A stretch of DNA of 64,000 nucleotides from Arthrobacter sp. U41 (lineage in GTDB: Bacteria > Actinomycetota > Actinomycetes > Actinomycetales > Micrococcaceae): the NCBI RefSeq assembly GCF_007679325.1, contig NZ_VEGI01000001.1, positions 992,001 through 1,056,000 on the forward strand, read 5' to 3'. Below the pieces are notes generated by a model, which saw nothing but the letters and a program-made list of their open reading frames with translations, was not told the origin of the DNA and made no database searches. How positions within the stretch are numbered: position 1 is the stretch's first letter; every line of letters begins with the position of its first letter. Position numbers and translations under genes: made by a program. Positions 10,243-18,379 of this stretch are shown here, one piece after another.

Positions 10243-11769
10243 GTGTCCCATCATCGCCTGACCCCGAGCGTCCACCGGCAGGGAAACCAGCTCGCCGAGG
10301 CGCTCAGCGCGCTGCGTACAACTCTCGAGCTGCCGGGCCCGTTCCCCGAGGACGCGCTCCGGGAGGCAAAGGAAGCGGTGGCCGGCCACGAGCTGCCGGA
10401 ACTGGACCTGACGCACATCGAGTTCGTGACCATCGACCCGGAGTCTTCCACCGACCTGGACCAGGCCCTCTTCATCGACCGTTCCAGTGAGGGCTACAAG
10501 GTCTTCTACGCGATCGCCGACGTCCCCTCCTTCGTGGCACCCGGCGGGGCCCTCGACGCCGAGACCCGCCGCCGCGGGCAGACCTTCTATACCCCTGACG
10601 GCCGGATTCCGCTGCACCCGGAAGTTATCAGCGAGGAAGCCGGAAGCCTGCTGGCCGGCCAGACCTGTGCCGCGTTTGTGTGGGAATTCGAGCTGGACAC
10701 CGCCGCCGACGTGTCCGGGGTGCGGGTCCGGCGCGCTGCGGTCCGCAGCCGCGCCAAGCTCAGTTACGCGGGGGTGCAGGCCGATCTCGACGCCGGCACC
10801 GCCGGCCCCGTCCTGGAGCTGCTCAAGGAAGTGGGGATCAAGCGCGTGGAGCTGGAACGGCTCCGCGGCGGCGCCAGCCTGAACATGCCGGAACAGGAAA
10901 TCGAACAACTGCCCGACGGCGGCTACCGGATTGTCGCTGCCCCGCCGCTACCGGTGGAGGACTGGAACGCGCAGATCTCCCTGATGACGGGAATGGCCGC
11001 CGCAGGGATCATGCTGCAGGGCAAGGTGGGCATCCTGCGCACTATGCCGGCCCCTGACGCGGCCTCACTGGCGCATTTTCACCGCCAGACCCGCGCGCTG
11101 GGAAAGCCCTGGGACGGCGAAATGAGTTACGGGGAATACCTGCGCACCCTCGATCCCACGGACCCGCAGCAGCTGGCGATCGTGCACTCCGCCGGGATGC
11201 TGTTTCGCGGCGCCGGATACACGCCGTTTGACGGTACCGTTCCCGAACCCGCCATCCAGGCCGCGATCGGCGCCGCCTACGCCCACTCCACTGCCCCGCT
11301 GCGCCGGCTGATCGACCGCTTTGTCCTGGTGATCTGCGAGGCACTCAGCAACGGCACCGAGGTCCCGGCGTGGGCCCGCGAGGCCCTGCCGTCCCTACCC
11401 TCCATCATGGGGGCCTCGGACCAGCTGGCCGCCAAGCTGGAGCGCCTCTCGCTCGACACGGTCGAGGCGGCCCTGCTGGTCAACCACATCGGCCAGGAGT
11501 TTGACGCGGTGGTGATCTCCGGCTCCAAGCCCGCCGGCAACGGCAAGAACGGGAACGGCAAGAACAGGAACGGGAAAAACGGGAACAGCGGCACCAAGCC
11601 CGGCAATGGCAACGGCAATGGTCCTTCCGGGATCGTGCAGATCGCCGAGCCTGCGGTCACAGCCCGCTGCCCCGGCGAACTGGAACCCGGCACCCAAGTC
11701 CGGGTGCGGATTTTGTCCTCCGACATTGCCACCCGCGAGGTCCGGCTGGAGCTGGTGGAACAGGCATAA
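10243..11769 (+). CDS. RNB-domain ribonuclease (RNase II/R family)
   Basis: A 508-residue putative 3'-5' exoribonuclease. The RNB domain starts near residue 50. The acidic active-site cluster is D65, D71, D73 (IDPESSTDLDQAL), but the fourth aspartate of RNase II/R is a glutamine (Q74), as I recall for this actinobacterial subgroup. RRRGQTFY, IPLHPEVISE and the arginine-rich YAHSTAPLRRLIDR segment are typical. There is no N-terminal cold-shock domain. The C-terminal S1-like part is split by an Asn/Gly/Lys linker at about residues 433-460. The GTG at 10243 follows a -10 box directly. Role in RNA turnover is inferred from the domain. Confidence 0.9.
   Translation: MSHHRLTPSVHRQGNQLAEALSALRTTLELPGPFPEDALREAKEAVAGHELPELDLTHIEFVTIDPESSTDLDQALFIDRSSEGYKVFYAIADVPSFVAPGGALDAETRRRGQTFYTPDGRIPLHPEVISEEAGSLLAGQTCAAFVWEFELDTAADVSGVRVRRAAVRSRAKLSYAGVQADLDAGTAGPVLELLKEVGIKRVELERLRGGASLNMPEQEIEQLPDGGYRIVAAPPLPVEDWNAQISLMTGMAAAGIMLQGKVGILRTMPAPDAASLAHFHRQTRALGKPWDGEMSYGEYLRTLDPTDPQQLAIVHSAGMLFRGAGYTPFDGTVPEPAIQAAIGAAYAHSTAPLRRLIDRFVLVICEALSNGTEVPAWAREALPSLPSIMGASDQLAAKLERLSLDTVEAALLVNHIGQEFDAVVISGSKPAGNGKNGNGKNRNGKNGNSGTKPGNGNGNGPSGIVQIAEPAVTARCPGELEPGTQVRVRILSSDIATREVRLELVEQA
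11536..11622 (+). repeat. Low-complexity Asn/Gly/Lys linker repeat in the RNB gene
   Basis: Imperfect short repeats around AACGGCAAGAACGGG encode an N-G-K-rich stretch between the RNB core and the last 40 residues. Its composition differs from the rest of the protein, and it is likely a flexible linker of variable length between strains. Confidence 0.75.
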
Positions 11770-12077
11770 TCGCCGCGTTCCCGCCCGCGCATCTTTTGCG
11801 GGTCAGCGCGGTCCGTCGAGAATGAGGGCCGGGTACAGCTAGACTGGAAGGGTAGATATGGATGCCCGGTCGTTGATTTCCTTGATTTTCGAATTCAACA
11901 AGCCCGCCCCTACGCGATCTTGAGATAGACCCGCTGGTCCCCAGTGCCAGCATTTAGATAGCCCGCGATCGGCTTCCACTGGAATTGCCTGCGCGCCTGA
12001 GCGTGCTCCGGAACGGCCACCCGGCCGGCCCCGTTGAGCAAGCAGCGCAGCCCAAAATGAATAAGGAAACTCCCCTA
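11770..12077 (+). other. 308-bp region upstream of the helicase; probable long leader
   Basis: No gene is seen. A possible -10 TAGACT at 11840-11845 would give a leader of about 230 nt before the GTG at 12078. Long leaders are common for cold-regulated DEAD-box helicase genes, but I found no clear riboswitch or attenuator fold here. The ATG at 12057 in frame could be an alternative start. Confidence 0.35.
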
Positions 12078-13862
12078 GTGAGTGAATTGCACACGCACCA
12101 GCTTCTGACTGACGATTCCGGCACGGAAACGATCGAGCCGGAAGAGACCATCATCTCGGACGAAAAGCCGCACGAGATCGCCGAAAAGACCTTCGCCGAC
12201 TACAACGTCCGCGCCGACATCGTGGAGTCCCTTGCCGACGCCGGCATTACCCACCCCTTCCCGATCCAGGCCATGACCCTGCCGGTCGCGCTGAGCGGAC
12301 ATGACATCATCGGCCAGGCCAAGACCGGCACGGGCAAGACCCTCGGCTTCGGTATCCCGGCGCTGCAGCGCGTCATCGGACCGGACGACGCCGGCTTTGA
12401 CAAGCTCCCGGCCCCCGGCGCCCCGCAGGCCCTCGTGATCGTCCCCACCCGCGAACTGGCCGTCCAGGTGGCCAGCGACCTGCAGAACGCCGCCCGCAAG
12501 CGCAACGCCCGCATCACCACGATCTACGGCGGCCGCGCCTACGAGCCGCAGGTCGAGGCCCTTCAGAAGGGCGTCGAAGTTGTTGTCGGCACGCCCGGCC
12601 GCCTCATCGACCTGTACAAGCAGAAGCACCTCGTCCTGAAGAACGTCAAGATGGTCATCCTGGACGAGGCCGACGAAATGCTGGACCTCGGCTTCCTGCC
12701 CGACGTCGAGACCCTCATCGCCGGCACGCCGCCCGTCCGCCAGACGCTGCTGTTCTCCGCCACGATGCCCGGCCCGGTCATCGCGATGGCCCGCCGCTAC
12801 ATGACACAGCCGACCCACATCCGCGCCGCCGACCCGGACGACGAAGGCCTCACCAAGCGCGACATCCGCCAGCTGATCTACCGTGCCCACAGCATGGACA
12901 AGATCGAGGTTGTGGCCCGCATCCTGCAGGCCCGCGGCCGCGGCCGCACCATCATCTTCACCAAGACCAAGCGGACCGCCGCCAAGGTTGCGGAGGAACT
13001 CGTGGACCGCGGCTTCGCCGCCGCAGCCATCCACGGCGACCTCGGCCAGGGCGCCCGCGAGCAGGCACTCCGTGCCTTCCGCAACAACAAGGTGGACGTC
13101 CTCGTCGCCACCGACGTCGCCGCCCGCGGCATCGACGTCGACGATGTCACGCACGTCATCAACTACCAGTGCGTCGAAGACGAAAAGATCTACCTGCACC
13201 GTGTGGGCCGCACCGGCCGCGCCGGCAACAAGGGCACGGCCGTGACCTTCGTCGACTGGGACGACATGCCCCGCTGGGGCCTGATCAACAAGGCCCTGGG
13301 CCTGAGCGTCCCGGAGCCGGTGGAGACGTATTCCTCCTCGCCGCACCTCTACGAGGAACTCGACATCCCCGAGGGCACCAAGGGCCGCCTGCCCCGCGAC
13401 AAGCGCGTGCTGGCCGGCGTCGACGCCGAAGTCCTCGAGGACCTGGGCGAGACCGGCAAGAAAAACACCCGCGCCAGCGGACAGGACAGCGGCCGTGACA
13501 GCGCGCGCAGCGGCGGACGCGACAGTGCCCGCAGCGGCGGCAGCACGGGCGGACGCGACGGAAGCCGAAGCGGCTCACGGGACGGTGGCTCACGTGACAG
13601 TGGCCGCGACACCCGCCGCAGCGGCAGCACCGGCGGCGGAAAGGACAGCGGCCGCTCGGGCGACCGCCGCCGTCGTCCCGCAGAGGCCGACGCCGGCACC
13701 GGGCCCGCTGCCGAGGCTCCGGCCAAGGCGGCCACAAGCGCGCCGACCGAGGTTGACCGCGCCACCCGGGCCCGCCGCCGCACCCGGACGCGCCGCCGCA
13801 ACGGCGAAGTGGTCGCAGGCGAACCGCAGGCCGGGGCTCCGGCCCGCAGCACCGAGGCCTAA
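12078..13862 (+). CDS. DEAD-box ATP-dependent RNA helicase, RhlE/DeaD type, with basic disordered tail
   Basis: Unwinds RNA duplexes, likely in ribosome assembly, decay or cold response. The 594-residue protein begins at the GTG at 12078, chosen because AAGGAAA (12063-12069) lies 8 bases upstream. All helicase motifs are present: Q motif near 60, AKTGTGKT at 81-88, PTRELA, GTPGR, DEAD near 197, SAT, ARGIDV and HRVGRTGRAG. From about residue 455 the tail consists of repeated G/R/D/S units (GGRDSARSGG-like) and ends with an Arg-rich patch, a probable RNA-binding disordered region. The neighbouring RNB ribonuclease suggests a shared RNA-processing role. Confidence 0.95.
   Translation: MSELHTHQLLTDDSGTETIEPEETIISDEKPHEIAEKTFADYNVRADIVESLADAGITHPFPIQAMTLPVALSGHDIIGQAKTGTGKTLGFGIPALQRVIGPDDAGFDKLPAPGAPQALVIVPTRELAVQVASDLQNAARKRNARITTIYGGRAYEPQVEALQKGVEVVVGTPGRLIDLYKQKHLVLKNVKMVILDEADEMLDLGFLPDVETLIAGTPPVRQTLLFSATMPGPVIAMARRYMTQPTHIRAADPDDEGLTKRDIRQLIYRAHSMDKIEVVARILQARGRGRTIIFTKTKRTAAKVAEELVDRGFAAAAIHGDLGQGAREQALRAFRNNKVDVLVATDVAARGIDVDDVTHVINYQCVEDEKIYLHRVGRTGRAGNKGTAVTFVDWDDMPRWGLINKALGLSVPEPVETYSSSPHLYEELDIPEGTKGRLPRDKRVLAGVDAEVLEDLGETGKKNTRASGQDSGRDSARSGGRDSARSGGSTGGRDGSRSGSRDGGSRDSGRDTRRSGSTGGGKDSGRSGDRRRRPAEADAGTGPAAEAPAKAATSAPTEVDRATRARRRTRTRRRNGEVVAGEPQAGAPARSTEA
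13480..13670 (+). repeat. Gly/Arg/Ser/Asp repeat tract in the helicase tail
   Basis: Imperfect repeats of about 24 bp around GGCGGACGCGACAG encode GRDSARSG-type units. They form the disordered C-terminal tail of the helicase and are a likely site of length variation. Confidence 0.7.
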
Positions 13863-13870
13863 CCCCCTCC

Positions 13871-14743
13871 ATGACTGACACCGTCTGGGCGCCGGACGGC
13901 AGCAGTCTGGTGGTACACGCGGACAACGCGGAGTACCTCCCGACGCTGCCGGACGGCGCCTTCACACTGATTTATGTGGACCCGCCCTTCAACACGGGCC
14001 GGGTCCAGAAGCGCCAGGAAACCAAAATGGTGCTCAACGCCGGCGGGGTGGGCGACCGGGTCGGGTTCAAAGGCCGCTCCTACGACACGATCAAAGGCGC
14101 GCTGCACAAGTACGACGACGCGTTCAGTGACTATTGGACCTTCCTGGAGCCCCGGCTCGTCGAGGCGTGGCGGCTGCTCGCGGACGACGGCACCCTGTAC
14201 CTCCACCTGGACTACCGCGAGGTGCACTACGCCAAGGTCATGCTCGATGCCATCTTCGGCCGCGAGTGCTTCCTGAACGAGATCATCTGGGCCTACGACT
14301 ACGGTGCCCGCGCCAAGTTCCGCTGGCCCACCAAACACGACAACATCCTCGTGTACGTCAAGAACCCCACGAAGTACCACTTCGACAGCGCCGAGGTGGA
14401 CCGTGAACCATACATGGCCCCCGGACTGGTAACCCCGGCCAAACGCGAGCTTGGCAAACTGCCCACCGACGTCTGGTGGCACACCATCGTCTCCCCCACC
14501 GGCAAGGAAAAGACCGGCTACCCCACGCAGAAGCCCGAGGGGCTGATCCGCCGCGTCGTGGCCGCCTCCAGCCGGCCCGGCGACTGGTGCCTGGACTTCT
14601 TCGCCGGCTCGGGAACGCTCGGCGCGGTCGCCGCGAAACTGGACCGGAAGTTCGTCTGCGTGGACCAGAACCAGCCCGCGATCGATGTCATGGCCAAGCG
14701 CCTCGCCCCGCACGCCGCCTTCACCGTTTTCCCGGCCACCTAA
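13871..14743 (+). CDS. Orphan beta-class DNA adenine/cytosine-N4 methyltransferase
   Basis: A 290-residue site-specific DNA methyltransferase. Motif IV DPPFN lies at residues 37-41, before motif I FFAGSGTLG near 242. This order defines the beta class (as in CcrM or HinfI methylases). TQKPEGLIRR upstream of motif I is also typical. There is no target specificity that I can read, and no restriction endonuclease, specificity subunit or vsr gene next to it. It starts 8 bp after the helicase stop without a visible ribosome site, so it is probably translated by coupling and cotranscribed with the helicase. A solitary, possibly regulatory methylase is likely. Confidence 0.9.
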   Translation: MTDTVWAPDGSSLVVHADNAEYLPTLPDGAFTLIYVDPPFNTGRVQKRQETKMVLNAGGVGDRVGFKGRSYDTIKGALHKYDDAFSDYWTFLEPRLVEAWRLLADDGTLYLHLDYREVHYAKVMLDAIFGRECFLNEIIWAYDYGARAKFRWPTKHDNILVYVKNPTKYHFDSAEVDREPYMAPGLVTPAKRELGKLPTDVWWHTIVSPTGKEKTGYPTQKPEGLIRRVVAASSRPGDWCLDFFAGSGTLGAVAAKLDRKFVCVDQNQPAIDVMAKRLAPHAAFTVFPAT

Positions 14744-14769
14744 CGCATCCCAACTGGGGGCGGGGCGGG

Positions 14770-15615
14770 TCAGCGCACCACGGGGGTTCCGGTGCCCTGT
14801 TCCTCAATGCGGGCGAACACCTCGGGTGAGGTCAGGTTCTCGCCCAGCACGTTTGGTTTCCCCGCGCCGTGGTAGTCGGAGGACCCCGTGACCAGCAGGC
14901 CGTGCCGGTCCGCGAGCTTGCGCAGGAACGCCCGGCCCTCCTCGGGATTGTCCCGGTGGTAGATTTCCAGCCCGGCCAGCCCGGCGTCGATCATGTCCCG
15001 GTACGTCCGCTCCCCCACGATCCGCCCGCGGGCGGACGCCACCGGATGCGCGAACACCGGCACACCGCCGGCCGCGCGGACCAGTTCGACGGCGGACGCA
15101 GGGTCCGGCGCGTAGTGCTGCACAAAGTAGCGTGACCGCGAGGTCAGGATGGATTCGAACGCCTCGGTGCGGTCCGCGACCACGCCGGCGGCGACCAGCG
15201 CGTCGGCGATGTGCGGCCGGCCCAGGGTGGCGCCGGGCGCCACATGATGGATGACATCATCCCAGCTCAGCGGGTAGTCCTCCGCGAGCAGGCTGACCAT
15301 CCGCTCGGCCCGGGTGAAGCGCGCGTCCTTGGCTTTGGTGATTTCCTCCAGCAGCCCGGGGTGCGCGGGGTCGTGCAGGTAGGACAGGAGATGCACGCTG
15401 ATCCCCTCCGTCGTCCGGCAGGAAACCTCCATCCCGGGCACCAGCGCCACACCGTATTCGCGTGCGGCCAGGGAGGCCTCGGCCCAGCCGTCGGTGGAGT
15501 CGTGGTCGGTCAGGGCGACGACGTCGAGCCCCGCCTCCGCCGCCGAAGCCATCACCGCACCGGGTGCTTGGGTGCCGTCGGAAACGTTCGAGTGGGCATG
15601 CAGGTCGATCCTCAC
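14770..15615 (-). CDS. PHP-domain phosphoesterase
   Basis: A 281-residue protein of the PHP family related to E. coli YciV/RnaAM (3',5'-nucleotide bisphosphate phosphatase and 5'-3' RNase). Metal ligands are visible: D4-H6-H8 in RIDLHAHSNVSDGT, LTDHDS, GMEVS, FAHPV and the closing SSDYHG. The GTG at 15615 follows TAGGCT (15622-15627) by 6 bases, leaderless type, and also a GGGGAG that is too close to act as a ribosome site. Divergent from pepP. The substrate cannot be read from sequence. Confidence 0.9.
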   Translation of the reverse strand: MRIDLHAHSNVSDGTQAPGAVMASAAEAGLDVVALTDHDSTDGWAEASLAAREYGVALVPGMEVSCRTTEGISVHLLSYLHDPAHPGLLEEITKAKDARFTRAERMVSLLAEDYPLSWDDVIHHVAPGATLGRPHIADALVAAGVVADRTEAFESILTSRSRYFVQHYAPDPASAVELVRAAGGVPVFAHPVASARGRIVGERTYRDMIDAGLAGLEIYHRDNPEEGRAFLRKLADRHGLLVTGSSDYHGAGKPNVLGENLTSPEVFARIEEQGTGTPVVR

Positions 15616-15621
15616 CTCCCC

Positions 15622-15701
15622 AGCCTAGTAGATCGATGCGGCGGCGCCCCGGGTTCAGCTCCCCGGCCTGTTGGCCTAAGCCGCTCGGCTGGTGAGACTA
15701 T
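15622..15701. promoter_or_regulatory. Divergent -10 boxes of the PHP gene and pepP
   Basis: TAGGCT (minus, 15622-15627) ends 6 bases before the GTG at 15615. GACTAT (plus, 15696-15701) ends 6 bases before the GTG at 15708. Both messages would be leaderless. Confidence 0.45.
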
Positions 15702-15707
15702 GGGACG

Positions 15708-17291
15708 GTGAACGATGCAGATAACACCCAAGTCTCCGCTTCCCAGCCCCTCGATGAGCGCGTCAACAACCGCTCCCAGCGGCCCAGTTCCGACGCTTTC
15801 AAGGCGTTTATGGCCAGCAACTGGGCCCCGTCCAGCGAACAGCTGCCGGAACGCGACGCAGTGGCCGGCCACGCCGCCACCCGCCGTCGCGCCATTTCAG
15901 AGCAGTTCAAAGGCGAACGCCTGGTCATTCCCGCTGGTCCGCTGAAGGTCCGCTCGAACGACTGCGATTACCGCTTCCGCCCGCACTCCGGCTTCGCGCA
16001 CCTGACCGGACTGGGCCTGGACCACGAGCCCGACGCCGTGCTCATCCTGGAACCCGTCGAGGAAGGCAAGGGCGACGACGGCGGGCACCACCGCGCGACC
16101 CTGTACTTCCGTCCGCTGGCCGGCCGCGACACCGAACAGTTCTACGCCGACTCCCGCTCCGGCGAATTCTGGATCGGCGCCCGTCCCACCCTGGCCGAGT
16201 TCAAGGCCCGCCTCGGCCTGGAGACCGCGCACATCAGCGAACTGGAACTCGGGATCACCAAGAACGTCGGCGCTCCCGAAATCGGCGGGATCTCCATCCG
16301 GCTGGTGCGGAAGGTGGACGAGAACATCGACGCCCTCGTGGACACCGCACGCTACAACACCGCCAAGGACCCGGAGAACCTGGACCTGGGCATCCTGGAT
16401 GCCCTCGACGAAAAGCTCTCCGAGGCACTGTCCGAATTGCGCCTGCTCAAGGACGAGTGGGAAATCGAGCAGATGAAAACTGCCGTCGCCGCCACCGTGC
16501 AGGGGTTCACCGAAGTGGTCAAGGTCCTGCCGCGGGCGCTCACCCACCAGCGCGGCGAGCGCGTCGTCGAGGGCGCGTTCTTCGCACGTGCCCGGGAGGA
16601 AGGCAACGAGCTCGGCTACGACACCATCGCGGCCTCCGGCAACAACGCCACCGTGCTGCACTGGACCCGGAACACCGGCAAAATCAACGCCGGCGAGCTG
16701 CTGCTCCTCGACGCCGGGGTTGAGGCGGATTCGCTCTACACCGCGGACATCACCCGCACCCTGCCGGCCACCGGCACGTTCACCGACATCCAGCGCAAGG
16801 TTTACGAGGCCGTGCTGGACGCCGCCGACGCCGGTTTCGCCGCCGCGCAGCCGGGCACCCGGTTCCGCGACATCCACACGGCCGCGACCACGGTGCTGGC
16901 GGAACGGCTGGCCGACTGGGGCCTGCTGCCGGTCTCCGTGGAGGAAGCCATCAGCGCCGAGGGCCAGCAGCACCGCCGCTGGATGCCGCACGGCACCAGC
17001 CACCACCTGGGCCTCGACGTGCACGACTGCGCCCAGGCCAAGCGCGAACTGTACCTCGACGGCGTCCTCACCCCCGGCATGGTCTTCACGATCGAACCCG
17101 GGCTGTACTTCAAGGACGAGGACCTCGCCATCCCCGCGGAATACCGCGGAATCGGCGTGCGCATCGAGGACGACATCCTGATGACAGCCGACGGCCCGGT
17201 CAACCTCAGCGCGGCACTGCCCCGCAAGGCCGACGACGTCGAGTCTTGGATGGCGGGAATCTACCAGGAAGTGGACGGCCAGACGCCGTAG
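15708..17291 (+). CDS. pepP: Xaa-Pro aminopeptidase (M24B)
   Basis: Releases the N-terminal residue from peptides with proline in second position, a cytosolic di-manganese enzyme. Of 527 residues, an AMP_N domain (about 55-220) precedes the pita-bread catalytic domain. Metal ligands are seen in LLLDAGVEADSLYTADITRT (two Asp), GTSHHLGLDVHD (His), FTIEPGLY (Glu) and VRIEDDIL (Glu). The first 40 residues are polar and variable. The GTG start at 15708 follows a -10 box closely. A strong hairpin lies behind the gene. Confidence 0.95.
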   Translation: MNDADNTQVSASQPLDERVNNRSQRPSSDAFKAFMASNWAPSSEQLPERDAVAGHAATRRRAISEQFKGERLVIPAGPLKVRSNDCDYRFRPHSGFAHLTGLGLDHEPDAVLILEPVEEGKGDDGGHHRATLYFRPLAGRDTEQFYADSRSGEFWIGARPTLAEFKARLGLETAHISELELGITKNVGAPEIGGISIRLVRKVDENIDALVDTARYNTAKDPENLDLGILDALDEKLSEALSELRLLKDEWEIEQMKTAVAATVQGFTEVVKVLPRALTHQRGERVVEGAFFARAREEGNELGYDTIAASGNNATVLHWTRNTGKINAGELLLLDAGVEADSLYTADITRTLPATGTFTDIQRKVYEAVLDAADAGFAAAQPGTRFRDIHTAATTVLAERLADWGLLPVSVEEAISAEGQQHRRWMPHGTSHHLGLDVHDCAQAKRELYLDGVLTPGMVFTIEPGLYFKDEDLAIPAEYRGIGVRIEDDILMTADGPVNLSAALPRKADDVESWMAGIYQEVDGQTP

Positions 17292-17344
17292 CGCCGCGCC
17301 CCACCGCGGCTGCTGACACGAGCCGCTGACACAAGCTTGCTGAC

Positions 17345-17385
17345 AGAAAAAGGCCTCCGCCCGGATCACTCCGGGCGGAGGCCTT
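17345..17385 (-). terminator. Rho-independent terminator between pepP and the general stress gene
   Basis: A perfect 15-bp stem (AAGGCCTCCGCCCGG at 17350-17364 pairing with 17371-17385) has a 6-base loop. On the minus strand it is followed by TTTTTC, so it ends the convergent general stress protein transcript. On the plus strand the tail is weaker (CTGCG), but it may also stop pepP. Confidence 0.9.
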
Positions 17386-17397
17386 CTGCGTTGCAGG

Positions 17398-18303
17398 CTA
17401 GTGCCGCGAGCCGTCCTGGCCCGGCTCATTGGGTGCATCGGTGACGCGCACCCCGTACTGCGGGCGGCCGTCGGGCAGGTCCGGGTAGGCGAACCCGCTG
17501 GGCTTGGCCGGCTCTTCAACGGCCTGATCTGCATCGGCAGACCCGGCCGGGCGGACGGAGGGATCCGCCGGCTGGTTGCCGGGCTGCTGGTTGCCGGGCT
17601 GCCATCCGCCGGCCGGCTGTCCGCCGGACTCGGGGGTCCGCTGGCCGTAGGGGTCGTTCCAGCCCGCGGGGCGCTGCGGGGCATGGCCCTCCGGGCCGGG
17701 CTGCCGGGGACCCTGCTCGGGACCGGGCTGGTACGGCTGATGCTGGTAGTCGCGCTGGGAATAGCCGGGAGTCCCCGCGGACGCCGACGCGTCATGCTGC
17801 GTCATTGGCAGCTGGTGGAGCAGCCTGCGCGCCTCGTTGGCCGCTTCAAAGGAAACCACGACGTCGTAGTTGGTCGCCACCACCTGGCTGGTGGAGGTGA
17901 AGTCCCGCTTCCCCCGCTGCATGGCGTAGGTGACAATGCCGAACAGCATAAAGAACGCCGCACCCATCAGCACCGAGGTCACAATCGAGAAGTACCCGCC
18001 GGTCTCCGAGAAGAAGGACAGCATCACGCCGACGAACAGGCCGAACCACATGCCGCTCAGCGCCCCGGAGAGCGCCACCCGGGGGTAGGAGAGCCTGCCG
18101 GTGACCCGCTCCACCATCTTCAGTTCGTTACCGACGATCGAGACCATCTGCACCGGGAACTGCTGGTCCGCGAGGTAGTCCACCGCCTTCTGGGCATCCA
18201 GGTAGGAATTGTAGGAGCCAACAGTGTCGCCCTTCGGGACACTGCGCGCCTCGTCCGGGCCATTGGGGGCGCCAGCCCTGGGAGCTCCAAAAATGTTTGA
18301 CAT
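17398..18303 (-). CDS. General stress protein with YflT/GSP17M-like domain, membrane-anchored
   Basis: A 301-residue protein. Residues 28-60 (VGSYNSYLDAQKAVDYLADQ) match the general-stress-protein 17M-like domain. Two hydrophobic helices follow at about 83-103 and 108-132. The last 140 residues are Pro/Gln/Gly-rich and probably disordered. The ATG at 18303 follows TAAGAA (18311-18316) by 7 bases. Divergent from the MgtE-like gene. Its position beside an MgtE-like protein, DUF1003, Mrp and SigE fits an envelope-stress neighbourhood, but its function is unproven. Confidence 0.85.
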   Translation of the reverse strand: MSNIFGAPRAGAPNGPDEARSVPKGDTVGSYNSYLDAQKAVDYLADQQFPVQMVSIVGNELKMVERVTGRLSYPRVALSGALSGMWFGLFVGVMLSFFSETGGYFSIVTSVLMGAAFFMLFGIVTYAMQRGKRDFTSTSQVVATNYDVVVSFEAANEARRLLHQLPMTQHDASASAGTPGYSQRDYQHQPYQPGPEQGPRQPGPEGHAPQRPAGWNDPYGQRTPESGGQPAGGWQPGNQQPGNQPADPSVRPAGSADADQAVEEPAKPSGFAYPDLPDGRPQYGVRVTDAPNEPGQDGSRH

Positions 18304-18310
18304 ACGCCTA

Positions 18311-18373
18311 TTCTTACCTATCCGGCTGGGCACTGGCTGAAATTCAGCTAAAAGAGAGCGGACTCGGTAGCCT
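18311..18373. promoter_or_regulatory. Divergent -10 boxes of the general stress and MgtE-like genes
   Basis: TAAGAA (minus, 18311-18316) lies 7 bases from the ATG at 18303. TAGCCT (plus, 18368-18373) lies 6 bases from the GTG at 18380. Both fit leaderless transcription. Confidence 0.45.
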
Positions 18374-18379
18374 GTACAG

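Noticed and set aside
12075..13346. 423-codon minus-strand ORF opposite the DEAD helicase
   Set aside because: A shadow of a high-GC gene; the opposite frame contains all helicase motifs in order.
13871..14743. Restriction-modification system
   Set aside because: Only the methyltransferase is present; neighbours are a helicase of the RNA type and a PHP phosphoesterase.
15897..17795. 632-codon minus-strand ORF opposite pepP
   Set aside because: Shadow frame; it also crosses the strong terminator at 17350-17385 and the stress-protein gene end.
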